Part shown: piece after piece, positions 35,340 through 44,101 of the stretch
How positions within the stretch are numbered: position 1 is the first letter of the stretch
How the letters are laid out: each line of letters begins with the position of its first letter
Origin: an uncultured Bacteroidales bacterium
Lineage (GTDB): Bacteria; Bacteroidota; Bacteroidia; Bacteroidales; UBA932
Reading direction: 5' to 3'
NCBI GenBank assembly: GCA_944326355.1
Contig: CALVDO010000003.1
Location: 107,058-171,057, forward strand
Length of the DNA: 64,000 nt
Made by a program: the position numbers and the translations under genes
Notes under the pieces: generated by a model
Databases searched by the model: none
What the model was told of the DNA's origin: nothing
Seen by the model: only the letters and a program-made list of their open reading frames with translations

Positions 35340-37733
35340 TCATGCCGGGTCGACGTCGATGATCAGGTGTCCGGCGTATTTTTCCTTTGTCTCGAAATCT
35401 CCCAGAACCTTCATCAGGGTCCTTTTCGTGGCCGTAAGCGTTCTGTCTTTCTTCAGGTCGAGCCGTATTATCCTGATGTGGCTGTCGTTGATCTTGTCGA
35501 CGGCGGGGCTGTACGGGCCGGTCAGGTCGTAGCCGAGGCCCAGACTTTCGAGAATTCCGGCGAGTTTTGTGGCGAGCCTCTCGGCTCTGGATTCCATCGG
35601 GTCTCTTATTATTATGTTGATCTCACGTGTGAACGGCGGGAATCCGAACTGCCTCCGTTCATCCAGCAGTTTCATTCCGGGTATGCCCTGCTGTTCTGAA
35701 AGCATATCATACACAGGATGCTTGGGGGTGGCTGTCTGTATCACGAACAGGCCTCTCCTGCCTCTTCGTCCGCATCTTCCCCTGAACTGTTCGAGCAGCT
35801 GTACCGCCTTTTCGTCGGCACGGAAGTCCTGCACGCTCAGTAAAGTGTCCGCCTGCATCACGGCGACCAGTGAAAGCGTCGGGAAGTCGAAGCCTTTGGT
35901 GACCATCTGCGTCCCAATGAGAATGTCTATCTCTCCTATGGCGAATTTCCTGATGGTCTCCTTGCCGTATGTCGCGCTCTGAGCCGTGTCGCTGTCCAGC
36001 CTTGCTATGCGGGCCTGAGGGAACAGGGCCGCAGCCTCCTCCTCTATTTTTTGCGTTCCGGAGCCGAGTCCGCGCATCGTGCCTCCGCATTCCGGACATT
36101 TCCCTGTCGACGGCATGCTGAAGCCGCAGTGATGGCAGACGAGTCTTCCGCTGGTGTCCTCCTCTGCGGCTGTTCCCGGTGACTCCGGCAGGCCATCGGC
36201 AATCCGCCCGTTTTGTCCGCCTGTCTCCTGACCGGACGTCATCCGCAGCAGCTGTCTGCGTCCGCTCTTGTGCAGACTCAGGCTGACGTTGCAGTGCGGG
36301 CATCTCGGGATGTATCCGCATTCAGTGCATTGGACTGCGGGCGAGAATGAACGCCGCGACCTGAAGAGCATGACCTGCTCTCCGTTTGCAAGAGTCTCGC
36401 TGATGCGGTCGATGAGCTTCAGTGAGAAGGAGCCCCGCATTCCGCGTTTCTTTCTTTCCGCGATGGTGTCTATTATCTCGATCTGCGCGTCCTCTGTCTC
36501 ATGGTATCTTACCGTGAGCTCAACAAGGGCGAATTTGCCGGTCTCGCAGTTGTGCAGCGATTCCAGAGCCGGAGTCGCCGATCCGAGGATCACTCTGCAC
36601 TTCTGTATGGCCGCAAGCATGACGGCGGTGTCTCTCCCGTTGTATCTCGGGGCGGGGGAGTCCTGCTTGTAGGATGAGTCGTGCTCCTCATCGACTATTA
36701 TCAGGCCGAGGTCATGATGGGGAAGAAACACGGCAGACCTTGTGCCGAGCACTACATATCCACTGCCGTATCTTACCCTTGACGCCGTCTCCCTGCGCTT
36801 GGCCACGGTCTCAGCCGAATGGAATACGGTCAGCCTGTCTCCGAAGAAATCTTCAAGCCTCATCTCCAGCTGCCTGCTCAGAGCTATCTCGGGCACGAGG
36901 TAGAGCACGTTCTGTCCTCTGTCAAGACATTCTGCGGCGAGCTTCATGTATATCTCGGTCTTTCCTGACCCGGTGACCCCCGTCAGCAGTGCCGGCTTCC
37001 CTGCGCCGAACGCCTCGAGAATCTTCCGATAAGCCGCATCCTGGGCCGGAGTGAGCCTGATGGCATCCTCATGTGTCCTGTATGCGCCGGATGCCTCTAC
37101 GGCTTCCTCTGCCGTCTTCTCTCCGTTTTCCAGAGCGGACAGCTCGTTTCTCAGCCGGGCGATTTCCTCGTGCAGCCTGTCGGCTTCCCCTCCCAGCTTC
37201 GCCATCCTCTTCGCGGCGGCTTCCTCTCCGCCATTCTTCAGCGGCAGTCCTGCAGCCGTCTCGATTGCCTCTTCTTTGGCGGCAAGCCTCTTCTCCTTGT
37301 CCTCCAGCCGTTTCCTCAGCCTCTCCGTCTTCTCTTGTCTGGCCTCTGCCCGTTTCCTCAGCCTCTCCCTCTCCTTTTCCTCCTGTCTGGCGGCAGTCTC
37401 TTCGTTCAGAATCTTCTGAGCCGGATACGCCGCCTTGTAGACTTCGCCGATGCTGCACATGTAGTATTCGGCCACCGCCCTCCACAGCGACAGCTCCTGC
37501 GTGCTCACGGGGCTGAGCCCGCGTTCTGTCCTGACGATGTCCCTTATCTTTTCCGGAGCTACCTGAGGCTCGACGTCAATCCCGCTGACTACCCCGACAT
37601 ATTCTCTTGGACCGACCCGCACCCGCACTCTGTCTCCGATTCCTGGCATGTCGCCGGCTGCCGGCACAGAGTAGCATGGCTCCCACTCGAGTCTGAGAGG
37701 GACAATCACAGATATGTATCTTCTGTCGGGCAT
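35340..37733 (-). CDS. priA: Primosomal replication restart helicase PriA, with two unusual insertions
   Basis: 797 residues. The N-terminal 3'-end-binding domain (1-110) starts YISVIVPL. The helicase has Walker A GVTGSGKT (252-259), VPEIALSRQLE, DEEH in IIVDEEHDSSYKQDSPAPRY and GSATPALES. A zinc-binding module follows: CTECGYIPRCPHC, then CHHCGFSMPSTGKCPECGG. PriA reloads the replisome at stalled forks. Two things are unusual. Residues about 110-210 form a highly charged coiled coil (Glu, Lys, Arg, Ala rich) between the DNA-binding and helicase domains. About 35 Gly/Ser/Thr-rich residues separate the two zinc pairs, which usually lie close together. All catalytic motifs are kept. Confidence 0.94.
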   Translation of the reverse strand: MPDRRYISVIVPLRLEWEPCYSVPAAGDMPGIGDRVRVRVGPREYVGVVSGIDVEPQVAPEKIRDIVRTERGLSPVSTQELSLWRAVAEYYMCSIGEVYKAAYPAQKILNEETAARQEEKERERLRKRAEARQEKTERLRKRLEDKEKRLAAKEEAIETAAGLPLKNGGEEAAAKRMAKLGGEADRLHEEIARLRNELSALENGEKTAEEAVEASGAYRTHEDAIRLTPAQDAAYRKILEAFGAGKPALLTGVTGSGKTEIYMKLAAECLDRGQNVLYLVPEIALSRQLEMRLEDFFGDRLTVFHSAETVAKRRETASRVRYGSGYVVLGTRSAVFLPHHDLGLIIVDEEHDSSYKQDSPAPRYNGRDTAVMLAAIQKCRVILGSATPALESLHNCETGKFALVELTVRYHETEDAQIEIIDTIAERKKRGMRGSFSLKLIDRISETLANGEQVMLFRSRRSFSPAVQCTECGYIPRCPHCNVSLSLHKSGRRQLLRMTSGQETGGQNGRIADGLPESPGTAAEEDTSGRLVCHHCGFSMPSTGKCPECGGTMRGLGSGTQKIEEEAAALFPQARIARLDSDTAQSATYGKETIRKFAIGEIDILIGTQMVTKGFDFPTLSLVAVMQADTLLSVQDFRADEKAVQLLEQFRGRCGRRGRRGLFVIQTATPKHPVYDMLSEQQGIPGMKLLDERRQFGFPPFTREINIIIRDPMESRAERLATKLAGILESLGLGYDLTGPYSPAVDKINDSHIRIIRLDLKKDRTLTATKRTLMKVLGDFETKEKYAGHLIIDVDPA

Positions 37734-37810
37734 TTTGCGTCTTCAGTCGGGCACCGTAATATGAAAGAATCGCCTAAACCATCTGATGTCAATGATTTGG
37801 GCGATTTGTG

Positions 37811-37881
37811 TTGAGATACCAAGATTCGAACTTGGACAGACAGAACCAAAATCTGTAGTGCTACCATTACACCATATCTCA
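37811..37881 (-). tRNA. tRNA-Gln (anticodon TTG)
   Basis: On the minus strand a 71-base cloverleaf: acceptor TGAGATA/TATCTCA, anticodon stem ACAGA/TCTGT enclosing the loop TTTTGGT with anticodon TTG, and a T arm with GTTCGAATC. The discriminator is A and CCA is not encoded. It has its own strong promoter upstream. Confidence 0.96.
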
Positions 37882-37892
37882 ATTCCGATTTG

Positions 37893-37923
37893 CAAAGGTA
37901 AGATTATTTTGTCTTTCTTCAAA
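37893..37923 (-). promoter_or_regulatory. Promoter of tRNA-Gln
   Basis: Minus strand: TTTG (37923-37920), 19 bases, TACCTTTG (37900-37893). It is 12 bases upstream of the mature tRNA 5' end. Confidence 0.85.
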
Positions 37924-37969
37924 AATTTCAGACGGGTCAGTAACCGGTCTGAAATCCGTTGCTGCTGAT

Positions 37970-38407
37970 TCAGAAGAGTCCGTAGACGAGATTCCAGATG
38001 AGGAAGCGGGCGAATTTGCCTACAAGCATGAGCAGAATGCTCCAGACTGGCCTGGTCTTGTAGAAGCCGAGGGCTATGGCGATAACGTCGCCGATTATCG
38101 GTACCCAGCAGATGAGCGCGAGCCACACTCCGTAGCGGTCGATCTTCGCCTTCTGCTTCTGCAGCGTCTCGGGCTTCACCTTAAACCATTTCTCGATCCA
38201 CTCCCATTTCCCGATCCATCCTATCCAGAATGAGAGCACGCTGCCGAGCCAGTTGCCGGCCGTTCCGACGAGCAGGCAGCCGATGGGATTGTCAGTGGCG
38301 GCAAGCACTGCCAGATACAGGGCGTCTGAGCTGAACGGGAATATCGTCGCAGCAAGGAAAGTCCCTAAGAACAGCCCCAGAAGTCCAAGTTCCTCAAGTC
38401 CGGTCAT
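37970..38407 (-). CDS. VTT/DedA-superfamily small membrane protein (YqaA-like)
   Basis: 145 residues with hydrophobic segments at about 5-30, 35-65, 92-115 and 120-143. The stretch FPFSSDALYLAVLAATDNP and the later NWLGSVLSFWIG match the YqaA branch of the VTT (SNARE-associated) family of inner-membrane proteins, and a charged helix (EKWFKVKPETLQKQKAKIDRY) separates the halves. Members are linked to lipid scrambling or polyprenyl-phosphate transport in other bacteria, but this branch is not characterised. It follows tadA by 24 bases and probably shares its transcript. Confidence 0.85.
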   Translation of the reverse strand: MTGLEELGLLGLFLGTFLAATIFPFSSDALYLAVLAATDNPIGCLLVGTAGNWLGSVLSFWIGWIGKWEWIEKWFKVKPETLQKQKAKIDRYGVWLALICWVPIIGDVIAIALGFYKTRPVWSILLMLVGKFARFLIWNLVYGLF

Positions 38408-38431
38408 TCCGTCCCCTCCATTCCGTTAATC

Positions 38432-38875
38432 TCAGTTCCTCTTGTTTCTGAAGAATTCGGACACGAGCGAGCCGCACTCGTCTGCCAGCACTCCTGCCTC
38501 AGTCACAGTCTTGGGATGCAGCAGAGACGGAGAATAGAGGGAAAAGCCCCTCTTCGGGTCGAGGGCTCCATACACGATTCTTCCCATCTGTGCCCACGCG
38601 AGGGCCCCGGCGCACATCGGGCACGGCTCTACCGTGACATAGATGGTGCAGTCGTTGAGATATTTGCCTCCCATCGCCTCCGTGGCCGCTGTGATTGCTA
38701 TCATCTCGGCGTGTGCCGTCGGGTCATTAAGCCTTTCGGTCATGTTGTGTCCCCGGCCGATGATGCGGCTGCGGCACACCACGACTGCGCCAATCGGCAC
38801 CTCGTCCTCTTCCGCGGCTATCCTCGCTTCACGCAGAGCCTCTCTCATGTATCTTTCGTCCTCTTCCATGATCAT
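38432..38875 (-). CDS. tadA: tRNA-specific adenosine deaminase (A34 to I34)
   Basis: 147 residues. The zinc deaminase core is complete: HAEMIAI near 56 (His ligand and catalytic Glu) and PCPMCAGALAWAQMGRIVYGA near 84 with the two Cys ligands. TadA converts A34 to inosine in tRNA-Arg(ACG). The N-terminal MREALREARIAAEEDEVPIGAVVV is the standard beginning; the ATG at 38869 is an equally possible start two codons in. It is a housekeeping gene upstream of the YqaA-like gene. The 121 bases between it and rpmH hold no recognised gene. Confidence 0.94.
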   Translation of the reverse strand: MIMEEDERYMREALREARIAAEEDEVPIGAVVVCRSRIIGRGHNMTERLNDPTAHAEMIAITAATEAMGGKYLNDCTIYVTVEPCPMCAGALAWAQMGRIVYGALDPKRGFSLYSPSLLHPKTVTEAGVLADECGSLVSEFFRNKRN

Positions 38876-38996
38876 GTCTCAATGATTGCACATGCACATA
38901 CACATACCAAAAAAGGGACCGGCACATAAGTGACAATCCCTGTGAATCCCTGTTCCCGAAGGACGATTTCATGTATCCCCGGGCCCGTCAGACAGA

Positions 38997-39149
38997 TCAG
39001 AATCTGTCCTCTGACGACACCGTCAGCTTCTTGCGTCCGTGGCGACGGCGGGAAGCCAGTACGCGACGGCCGTTCGGAGTCGACATTCTCTCACGGAACC
39101 CGTGTTTGTTGCGACGCTTGCGCTGTGATGGTTGGAACGTTCTTTTCAT
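38997..39149 (-). CDS. rpmH: 50S ribosomal protein L34
   Basis: A 50-residue, very basic protein read leftward from the ATG at 39149: [18 protein letters not shown], then [32 protein letters not shown]. This is an unmistakable L34 with a slightly extended C-terminus. L34 is part of the large ribosomal subunit. No rnpA or yidC follows, unlike in many other phyla. A perfect promoter (39216-39246) lies 67 bases upstream, and a terminator-type hairpin lies between promoter and gene. Confidence 0.98.
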   Translation of the reverse strand: MKRTFQPSQRKRRNKHGFRERMSTPNGRRVLASRRRHGRKKLTVSSEDRF

Positions 39150-39186
39150 TATCCTGCTTTTTTATGTTTCCGTGCTTAAATCCCGC

Positions 39187-39207
39187 AAAAAAGCCCCGAA
39201 AGGCTTT
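39187..39207 (-). terminator. Terminator-type hairpin in the rpmH leader, downstream of rsmG
   Basis: Minus strand: a 7-base-pair stem AAAGCCT/GGGCTTT closes a TTCG tetraloop and runs into TTTTTT (plus-strand A 39187-39192). It can end the rsmG transcript, but it also lies within a few bases of the predicted rpmH transcript start. Confidence 0.75.
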
Positions 39208-39215
39208 AGGGAGTG

Positions 39216-39246
39216 CAAAGGTAGTGTTTTTCAGATTAATTGCAAA
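39216..39246 (-). promoter_or_regulatory. Promoter of rpmH
   Basis: Minus strand: TTTG (39246-39243), 19 bases, TACCTTTG (39223-39216). It begins at the base directly after the rsmG stop codon. Confidence 0.85.
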
Positions 39247-39957
39247 TTATTTTCTCTGATTTTTGTGACCCTCTATGAAAATGAGGAGTTTCCCGTTGAA
39301 ATAGTTGTCCGCGAACCCCCCTGCCAAGAACATGTCTTCCACTTTCCGCACATGAACGGAGCCTTTCGGAAGCCTGAACCTGCCCATGGCTTCGGCTATC
39401 TCTTCGGCGACGTCTCCGCCCTTGAGGCAGAACACGCCTTTGTCATATCTGCCCCTGACCCATGTCAGAAGCCTGTCGAGAGGGGCGACAGCTCTTGACG
39501 CGATGAAGTCGAACCTGTCTCCGAGACTTTCCGCTCTGGCGTTTACGGCCCTGACATTGGCCAGTCCGCAGGCCTTGGCCACTTCAGATGCCACGAGTAT
39601 CTTCTTCCCGACAGAGTCGCACAGGGTGAAGGCCGCGCCGGGGAAGAGGATGGCGAGGGGGATGCCCGGAAAGCCGCCTCCCGTCCCGAGATCCAGAAAA
39701 GTGGCCGCAGTGCCGCCTTCCGGGGAAACGAGCCTTCCGTACAGCTCGGGCATCTCGTCTCTGATATAAGAGGCTATGGCGAGCGAGTGAAGCACATGGT
39801 GCGGATAAAGGCCGTCCATGTCCTTGCGGGAAATGACGTTTATCTTCGAGTTCCACTCCGTGTACAGAGGGCCGAGCGCCCTGAATCTTTCCGTCCTCTC
39901 ACCGTCCGTTTCAGGAAAGAGTGTCTTGGTCAAATGTTCGAATTCGTTGAAATCCAT
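39247..39957 (-). CDS. rsmG: 16S rRNA (guanine527-N7)-methyltransferase
   Basis: 236 residues. The Rossmann methyltransferase motif FLDLGTGGGFPGIPLAILFP near 85 binds S-adenosylmethionine. DSVGKKILVASEVAKACGL and FDFIASRAVAPLDRLLTW complete the RsmG pattern. It methylates G527 in the 530 loop of 16S rRNA; loss gives low-level streptomycin resistance in other bacteria. It follows the ECF sigma factor gene by 33 bases. Outside this phylum rsmG usually sits with mnmG; here the neighbours are a sigma factor and rpmH. Confidence 0.95.
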   Translation of the reverse strand: MDFNEFEHLTKTLFPETDGERTERFRALGPLYTEWNSKINVISRKDMDGLYPHHVLHSLAIASYIRDEMPELYGRLVSPEGGTAATFLDLGTGGGFPGIPLAILFPGAAFTLCDSVGKKILVASEVAKACGLANVRAVNARAESLGDRFDFIASRAVAPLDRLLTWVRGRYDKGVFCLKGGDVAEEIAEAMGRFRLPKGSVHVRKVEDMFLAGGFADNYFNGKLLIFIEGHKNQRK

Positions 39958-39990
39958 TGTCTTTGCTTTTTTTTCTTCTGACTTTGCTCC

Positions 39991-40590
39991 CTACTGCAGT
40001 TCGTCCGATATGTCCATCATCTTGAGCAGCTGGGCCTTGGCCCTTCTGATTCGCGTCTTTACCGTATTGATCGGCAGGTCGAGGCTTTCCGCTATCTCCT
40101 TGTATCCGAAGTGGTCGATGAGATTCATCTTCGCGACGGTCCGGTAGTCGTCCTTCAGTTTCTCTATGTTGGCCAGCCACTTGTCGTATTCCTGCTGGTT
40201 GATTATGTCTTCCTCGGGATTATGCGTGGCGGCAGCTATATCGTTGAGTTCCGGAAGGTTGTCGCTTATCGACGTGGTCGGCATGCTGTTCTTTTCCCTG
40301 TCCTTGCGGCTGATGTGGTCGAAAGCTGTGTTTCGCGCTATTCGGTACAGCCATGTCGAGAATCTGTACTCCGGATTGTACAGCCCTATCTGGCTGAACG
40401 CCTTTTGGAAGCTCTCGAGAGCGACGTCCTCCCTGTCCTCGGCCTGACTGATGTATTTTGATATGTGGCTCCTCACGCCGGCGCTGTATCTGGTGTACAG
40501 GACGATGAATGCGGCCTGGTTCTGCTGCAGAGCCAGGTCTACGAGCTCCTTGTCGGAAAGCTCAGTGAGCTTCAAGCCAGTTTTTTCCAT
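39991..40590 (-). CDS. ECF-type RNA polymerase sigma factor
   Basis: 199 residues with sigma region 2 at about 25-95 (AFIVLYTRYSAGVRSHI, then YRFSTWLYRIARNTAFDHIS, the -10 recognition helix) and region 4 at about 135-190 (GYKEIAESLDLPINTVKTRIRRAKAQL, the helix-turn-helix). This is the extracytoplasmic-function layout, with a long acidic linker around 100-130. No anti-sigma gene follows, so it is not a classic membrane-regulated pair; its stimulus is unknown. The start overlaps the polA 3' end by 29 bases, so it is expressed together with polA. Confidence 0.93.
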   Translation of the reverse strand: MEKTGLKLTELSDKELVDLALQQNQAAFIVLYTRYSAGVRSHISKYISQAEDREDVALESFQKAFSQIGLYNPEYRFSTWLYRIARNTAFDHISRKDREKNSMPTTSISDNLPELNDIAAATHNPEEDIINQQEYDKWLANIEKLKDDYRTVAKMNLIDHFGYKEIAESLDLPINTVKTRIRRAKAQLLKMMDISDELQ

Positions 40591-43204
40591 AATTGCATTC
40601 TACGGTCAATGGTACTGACAGACTTATGACGTTCTCCATTTCGTCCACGACAAGGCGCTTCAGGATCTCCGCCTCCGACCCGGGGGCATCGAAGACGAGC
40701 TCGTCGTGGACCTGAAGCACCATTCTGGAGCTCAGCCCCTCTTCGTCTATCCGGCGGCTGACGCCTGTCATCGCAAGCTTTATTATGTCTGCGGAAGTGC
40801 CCTGTATGGGGGCATTTATCGCGTTCCTCTCCGCAAGCGACCTGACGGTGGCGTTTCTGGAGTTTATGTCCGGAAGATACCGCCGTCTGCCGAACAGCGT
40901 CTCCACATAGCCTTTTTCTCTTGTGGAGGCCGTCACATCGCGGATATAGGCCGATATGGCGGGGAAGTTCTCGAAGTAGTCATCAATTATCTTCCTGGCT
41001 TCGGCTCTCGGGATCTTCAGCCTCTGGGAGAGTCCGAAGGCCGATATCCCGTACATTATCCCGAAGTTGGCGGTCTTGGCAATCCGCCTTTGTTCGGGAG
41101 TCACATCCTCTGGGCTGATCCTGAATATCTTGGATGCCGTGATCGAGTGCACGTCCATGCCGTTTCTGAAGGCTTCGATAAGATGCCTGTCCTGGCTCAG
41201 ATGGGCCATGATTCTCAGTTCGATCTGGGAATAGTCGGCTGAGAGGATCACGCCTGACGGGAAGCTCGGCACGAAGGCCTTTCTGATCTCCTTCCCGCGT
41301 TCGGTGCGGATGGGGATGTTCTGCAGGTTCGGCTTAGATGAGCTCAGTCTGCCTGTCGCCGTCAGTGCCTGATTGAATGTCGTGTGGATCTTTCCCGTGA
41401 CGGGTGAGCGCAGGTTTGGAAATGGAGCTATGTATGTGGACAGCAGTTTCCTGATTGCCCGGTATTCAAGTATTTCGTTGACTATCGGATGTTTGTCTGC
41501 GAGGGAGTTGAGTGTTTCCTCGTCTGTGGAGTAGCTGTATCTGACTCCCGTCCTGGCCTTCGCCTTTGGGTCGAGGGCGAGCTTTTCGAAGAGCAGTGCC
41601 CCTATCTGTTTGGGCGAGGATATGTTCAGGTCAGGCTCTCCCGCCATCTTGCGGATGGACGACTCCTTTGCCTCGAGCTCATGTTCCAGGCTGGCAGTGT
41701 AGTCGGACAGCTGCCCGAAGTCGATCTTTACCCCTGTCCTCTCCATTTTGGCGAGAACTCTGATGAGGGGCTCCTCCATCTTGTCGTACAGCTTTGTCAT
41801 GGAGTGTCTTTCCATGTCTTCCCGGACTTTCTCCGAGAGCATGAAGATCAGTACGGCTTCTCTGGCCGCGGATGACTCCTGCTCGCCGGCCTCGTCGTCA
41901 AACAGGCTTCCCTGGACCTTCCCGGTGGCGCCGTCTCCCGTCTCAAGCCCGAGATAACTCTTTGAGAGCATGTTGAGACCATGATTCTTCTCGGGGTTGA
42001 TCAGGTAGTGCATAAGCTCTATGTCCAGCAGCTTTCCGTTGAGGACGACTCCTGCGTGGTCCATCACGTTCAGCTGCCTCTTGAGGTCGTAACCCGCCTT
42101 TTCGACATCCTTGTCCGAAAGCAGCTGCGCGAAGTCCTCAAGGCTTCCCTCGGCGGCAAGTCCCCCTGCGACACCTACAGTGATTCTTCTGATCTCTGAG
42201 AATATGGTGTCTCCCGAAGTTTCGGTCACGATGGCGGCTCTGCCGGCCCTGCGGGCTTCCCTTATCGCCTCTTCGGGGGTGACGATACTGATGACCGGCT
42301 CGTTCTCGGAGTCTTTTCCGGAGTCTGCCGGCGCGATGTGGTCAATGAATCTCCACAGCGACTGGAATTCATATTTCCTGAAGAGATCCGCCACAGCGGG
42401 GTCGTATTCGCTGTTCACCTTCATCTCCTCGTCGGTGACCTGAAGAGGTATGTCCGTGCGGATGGTGACGAGGGTGCGGCTCAGACCGATATGGTCTCTG
42501 GCCGCCTCGAACGCGGTTTTCTGTCGAGGAGGAAGTTCATCCAGATGGTCGTAGATCCCCTGCACGGAGCCGTATCGGGAGATGAGCTTTCCCGCCCCGA
42601 CTTCGCCGACGCCCTTGACTCCGGGCACGTTGTCGGAGGCGTCTCCGCAGATGGCGAGCATGTCAATGACCTGCCCCGGGCTGCTGATGCCGTATTTCCC
42701 GCAGATGGCCGCGCTGTCGAGGATCTCGCATTCGGAGCCTGACCTGCCCGGCTTGTACTGGAACACGTGATCGGACACGAGCTGTCCGTAATCCTTGTCC
42801 GGCGTCACCATATATACGCTGAACCCCTCCTTTTCGGCTCTTCTTGCCATCGACCCTATCACGTCGTCGGCCTCGTATCCCTTGACCATCAGGACGGGGA
42901 TTCTGAGCGCTCTGCATATCTCTGTCAGCGGCTCCAGAGCATCGATGACAAGCTGCGGAGTGGCTTCTCTCGTCCCTTTGTACTGAGGGTAGATCTCATT
43001 TCTGAACGTGCCTCCCGGCGGGTCGAACGCGACGGCCAGATGGGTGGGCTTCTCCTTTTCGATGAGTTCGAGTATATATTTGGTCACACCGAAGAGAATG
43101 GACATGTCCGCTCCCTTTGAATTGATCATGGGATGCCTCAGAAAGGCATAATACATCTTGAATATGAGAGCGTGTCCGTCTATGAGGAAGAGTCTGCTGT
43201 TCAT
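40562..43204 (-). CDS. polA: DNA polymerase I
   Basis: 880 residues. The 5' nuclease domain (1-290) has FLIDGHALIFKMYYAF and the GDASDNVPGVKGVGE helix-hairpin motif. The polymerase has motif A LSADYSQIELR, motif B RRIAKTANFGIMYGISAFGL and motif C LQVHDELVF, all intact. Between them the 3'-5' exonuclease domain (about 305-480) looks dead: where FDTET is expected the sequence has IVTETSG (323-332) with no first Asp, and the third motif reads AAREAVLIFM without the Tyr/Asp pair. Proofreading is thus probably lost. The enzyme fills gaps and removes RNA primers. It lies upstream of, and overlaps, the sigma factor gene. Confidence 0.97.
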   Translation of the reverse strand: MNSRLFLIDGHALIFKMYYAFLRHPMINSKGADMSILFGVTKYILELIEKEKPTHLAVAFDPPGGTFRNEIYPQYKGTREATPQLVIDALEPLTEICRALRIPVLMVKGYEADDVIGSMARRAEKEGFSVYMVTPDKDYGQLVSDHVFQYKPGRSGSECEILDSAAICGKYGISSPGQVIDMLAICGDASDNVPGVKGVGEVGAGKLISRYGSVQGIYDHLDELPPRQKTAFEAARDHIGLSRTLVTIRTDIPLQVTDEEMKVNSEYDPAVADLFRKYEFQSLWRFIDHIAPADSGKDSENEPVISIVTPEEAIREARRAGRAAIVTETSGDTIFSEIRRITVGVAGGLAAEGSLEDFAQLLSDKDVEKAGYDLKRQLNVMDHAGVVLNGKLLDIELMHYLINPEKNHGLNMLSKSYLGLETGDGATGKVQGSLFDDEAGEQESSAAREAVLIFMLSEKVREDMERHSMTKLYDKMEEPLIRVLAKMERTGVKIDFGQLSDYTASLEHELEAKESSIRKMAGEPDLNISSPKQIGALLFEKLALDPKAKARTGVRYSYSTDEETLNSLADKHPIVNEILEYRAIRKLLSTYIAPFPNLRSPVTGKIHTTFNQALTATGRLSSSKPNLQNIPIRTERGKEIRKAFVPSFPSGVILSADYSQIELRIMAHLSQDRHLIEAFRNGMDVHSITASKIFRISPEDVTPEQRRIAKTANFGIMYGISAFGLSQRLKIPRAEARKIIDDYFENFPAISAYIRDVTASTREKGYVETLFGRRRYLPDINSRNATVRSLAERNAINAPIQGTSADIIKLAMTGVSRRIDEEGLSSRMVLQVHDELVFDAPGSEAEILKRLVVDEMENVISLSVPLTVECNYGKNWLEAH

Positions 43205-43209
43205 CGTGG

Positions 43210-43244
43210 TGGCGTCTGTTCGTCTGTACTGGCGTCTGTTCGTC
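43210..43244. repeat. 15-base direct repeat before polA
   Basis: TGGCGTCTGTTCGTC occurs at 43210-43224 and again at 43230-43244, immediately upstream of the polA ATG. No role is apparent. Confidence 0.7.
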
Positions 43245-43287
43245 CTGTTCGGGAAGGCCGGGACCCTTCAAATCGGGACAAACAGCC

Positions 43288-44001
43288 TCAACCTTCAAAG
43301 ATAATGTTTTTATTTCTGAAAATGGATGATATGACCTTGTTTTTTTCGTCTCCGTCTCCGCTTCCGCAGCGGAACATACCGTCAGCGCCTATGGCGAACA
43401 CTCTGTCGCAGACTGAGGCCGACTCACTGAGGTCGTGTGACGAGAACATTATGGCCGTCTCTGTCTCGCGGGCGACCTTTTTCAGAGTCCCGAGGACTGA
43501 TATCCTGTTTTCTGCGTCAAGATAGGCTGTCGGTTCATCCAGAAGCAGGACTCCGGCTTTCCCGGCGAGGGCTGATGCCGTGCAGGCCTTCTGGAACTCT
43601 CCGTCGCTGAGCCGCGTGAGGTCGCGGTCGCCGAGGCCGGCAATGCCGAGGCTTTCCAGTGCCGCGTCGGCATCGTTCTCCGCCTCCGGGGAGAGCCGGC
43701 CGCTCCAGTCGCTCCGGCTGAAGCATCCCGTCATGACGAATTCTCTGAGGGTGAACCCCTTTACTTTTGGTATGCCGGTCGGTATCATGGCCACTCTCGC
43801 ACCCGTGGGCCTCAGCACTCTTCCTGTGACCGGAGGAAGCAGGCCGGCGAGCGTCTTCATCAGCGTGCTCTTTCCGCTTCCGTTTGCTCCGCAGAGAAAT
43901 ACGCACTCCCCGGCCATCAGTTCGAAATCCGAGGCTCGGAAGATCGGAGTCTGTCCGTATCCCGCGCTCAGTCCTTCCGCTTTTATGAGTGTCTGTCCCA
44001 T
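43288..44001 (-). CDS. ABC transporter ATP-binding protein (FecE/BtuD-type)
   Basis: 237 residues with Walker A CGANGSGKST near 36, a Q-loop at about 83, the signature LSDGEFQKA and Walker B LLLDEPTAYLD near 160, then the switch His in SSHD. It is the cytosolic motor for importers of iron chelates, heme or cobalamin. The signature motif is LSDGE rather than LSGGQ, which is common in this subfamily. It follows the FecCD-type permease gene by 100 bases. No substrate-binding lipoprotein or TonB receptor gene is near, so the cargo cannot be assigned. Confidence 0.93.
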   Translation of the reverse strand: MGQTLIKAEGLSAGYGQTPIFRASDFELMAGECVFLCGANGSGKSTLMKTLAGLLPPVTGRVLRPTGARVAMIPTGIPKVKGFTLREFVMTGCFSRSDWSGRLSPEAENDADAALESLGIAGLGDRDLTRLSDGEFQKACTASALAGKAGVLLLDEPTAYLDAENRISVLGTLKKVARETETAIMFSSHDLSESASVCDRVFAIGADGMFRCGSGDGDEKNKVISSIFRNKNIIFEG

Positions 44002-44101
44002 TGTCGTCTGTTTCTGGTTCGTTCTGCCTCCAGTTTGGCATCTCTGTTTCCGTTTCCGTTCTGCGGCGTCGGTGTTTCCGCCTCTGTCCTCAGCTTCAGC
44101 C

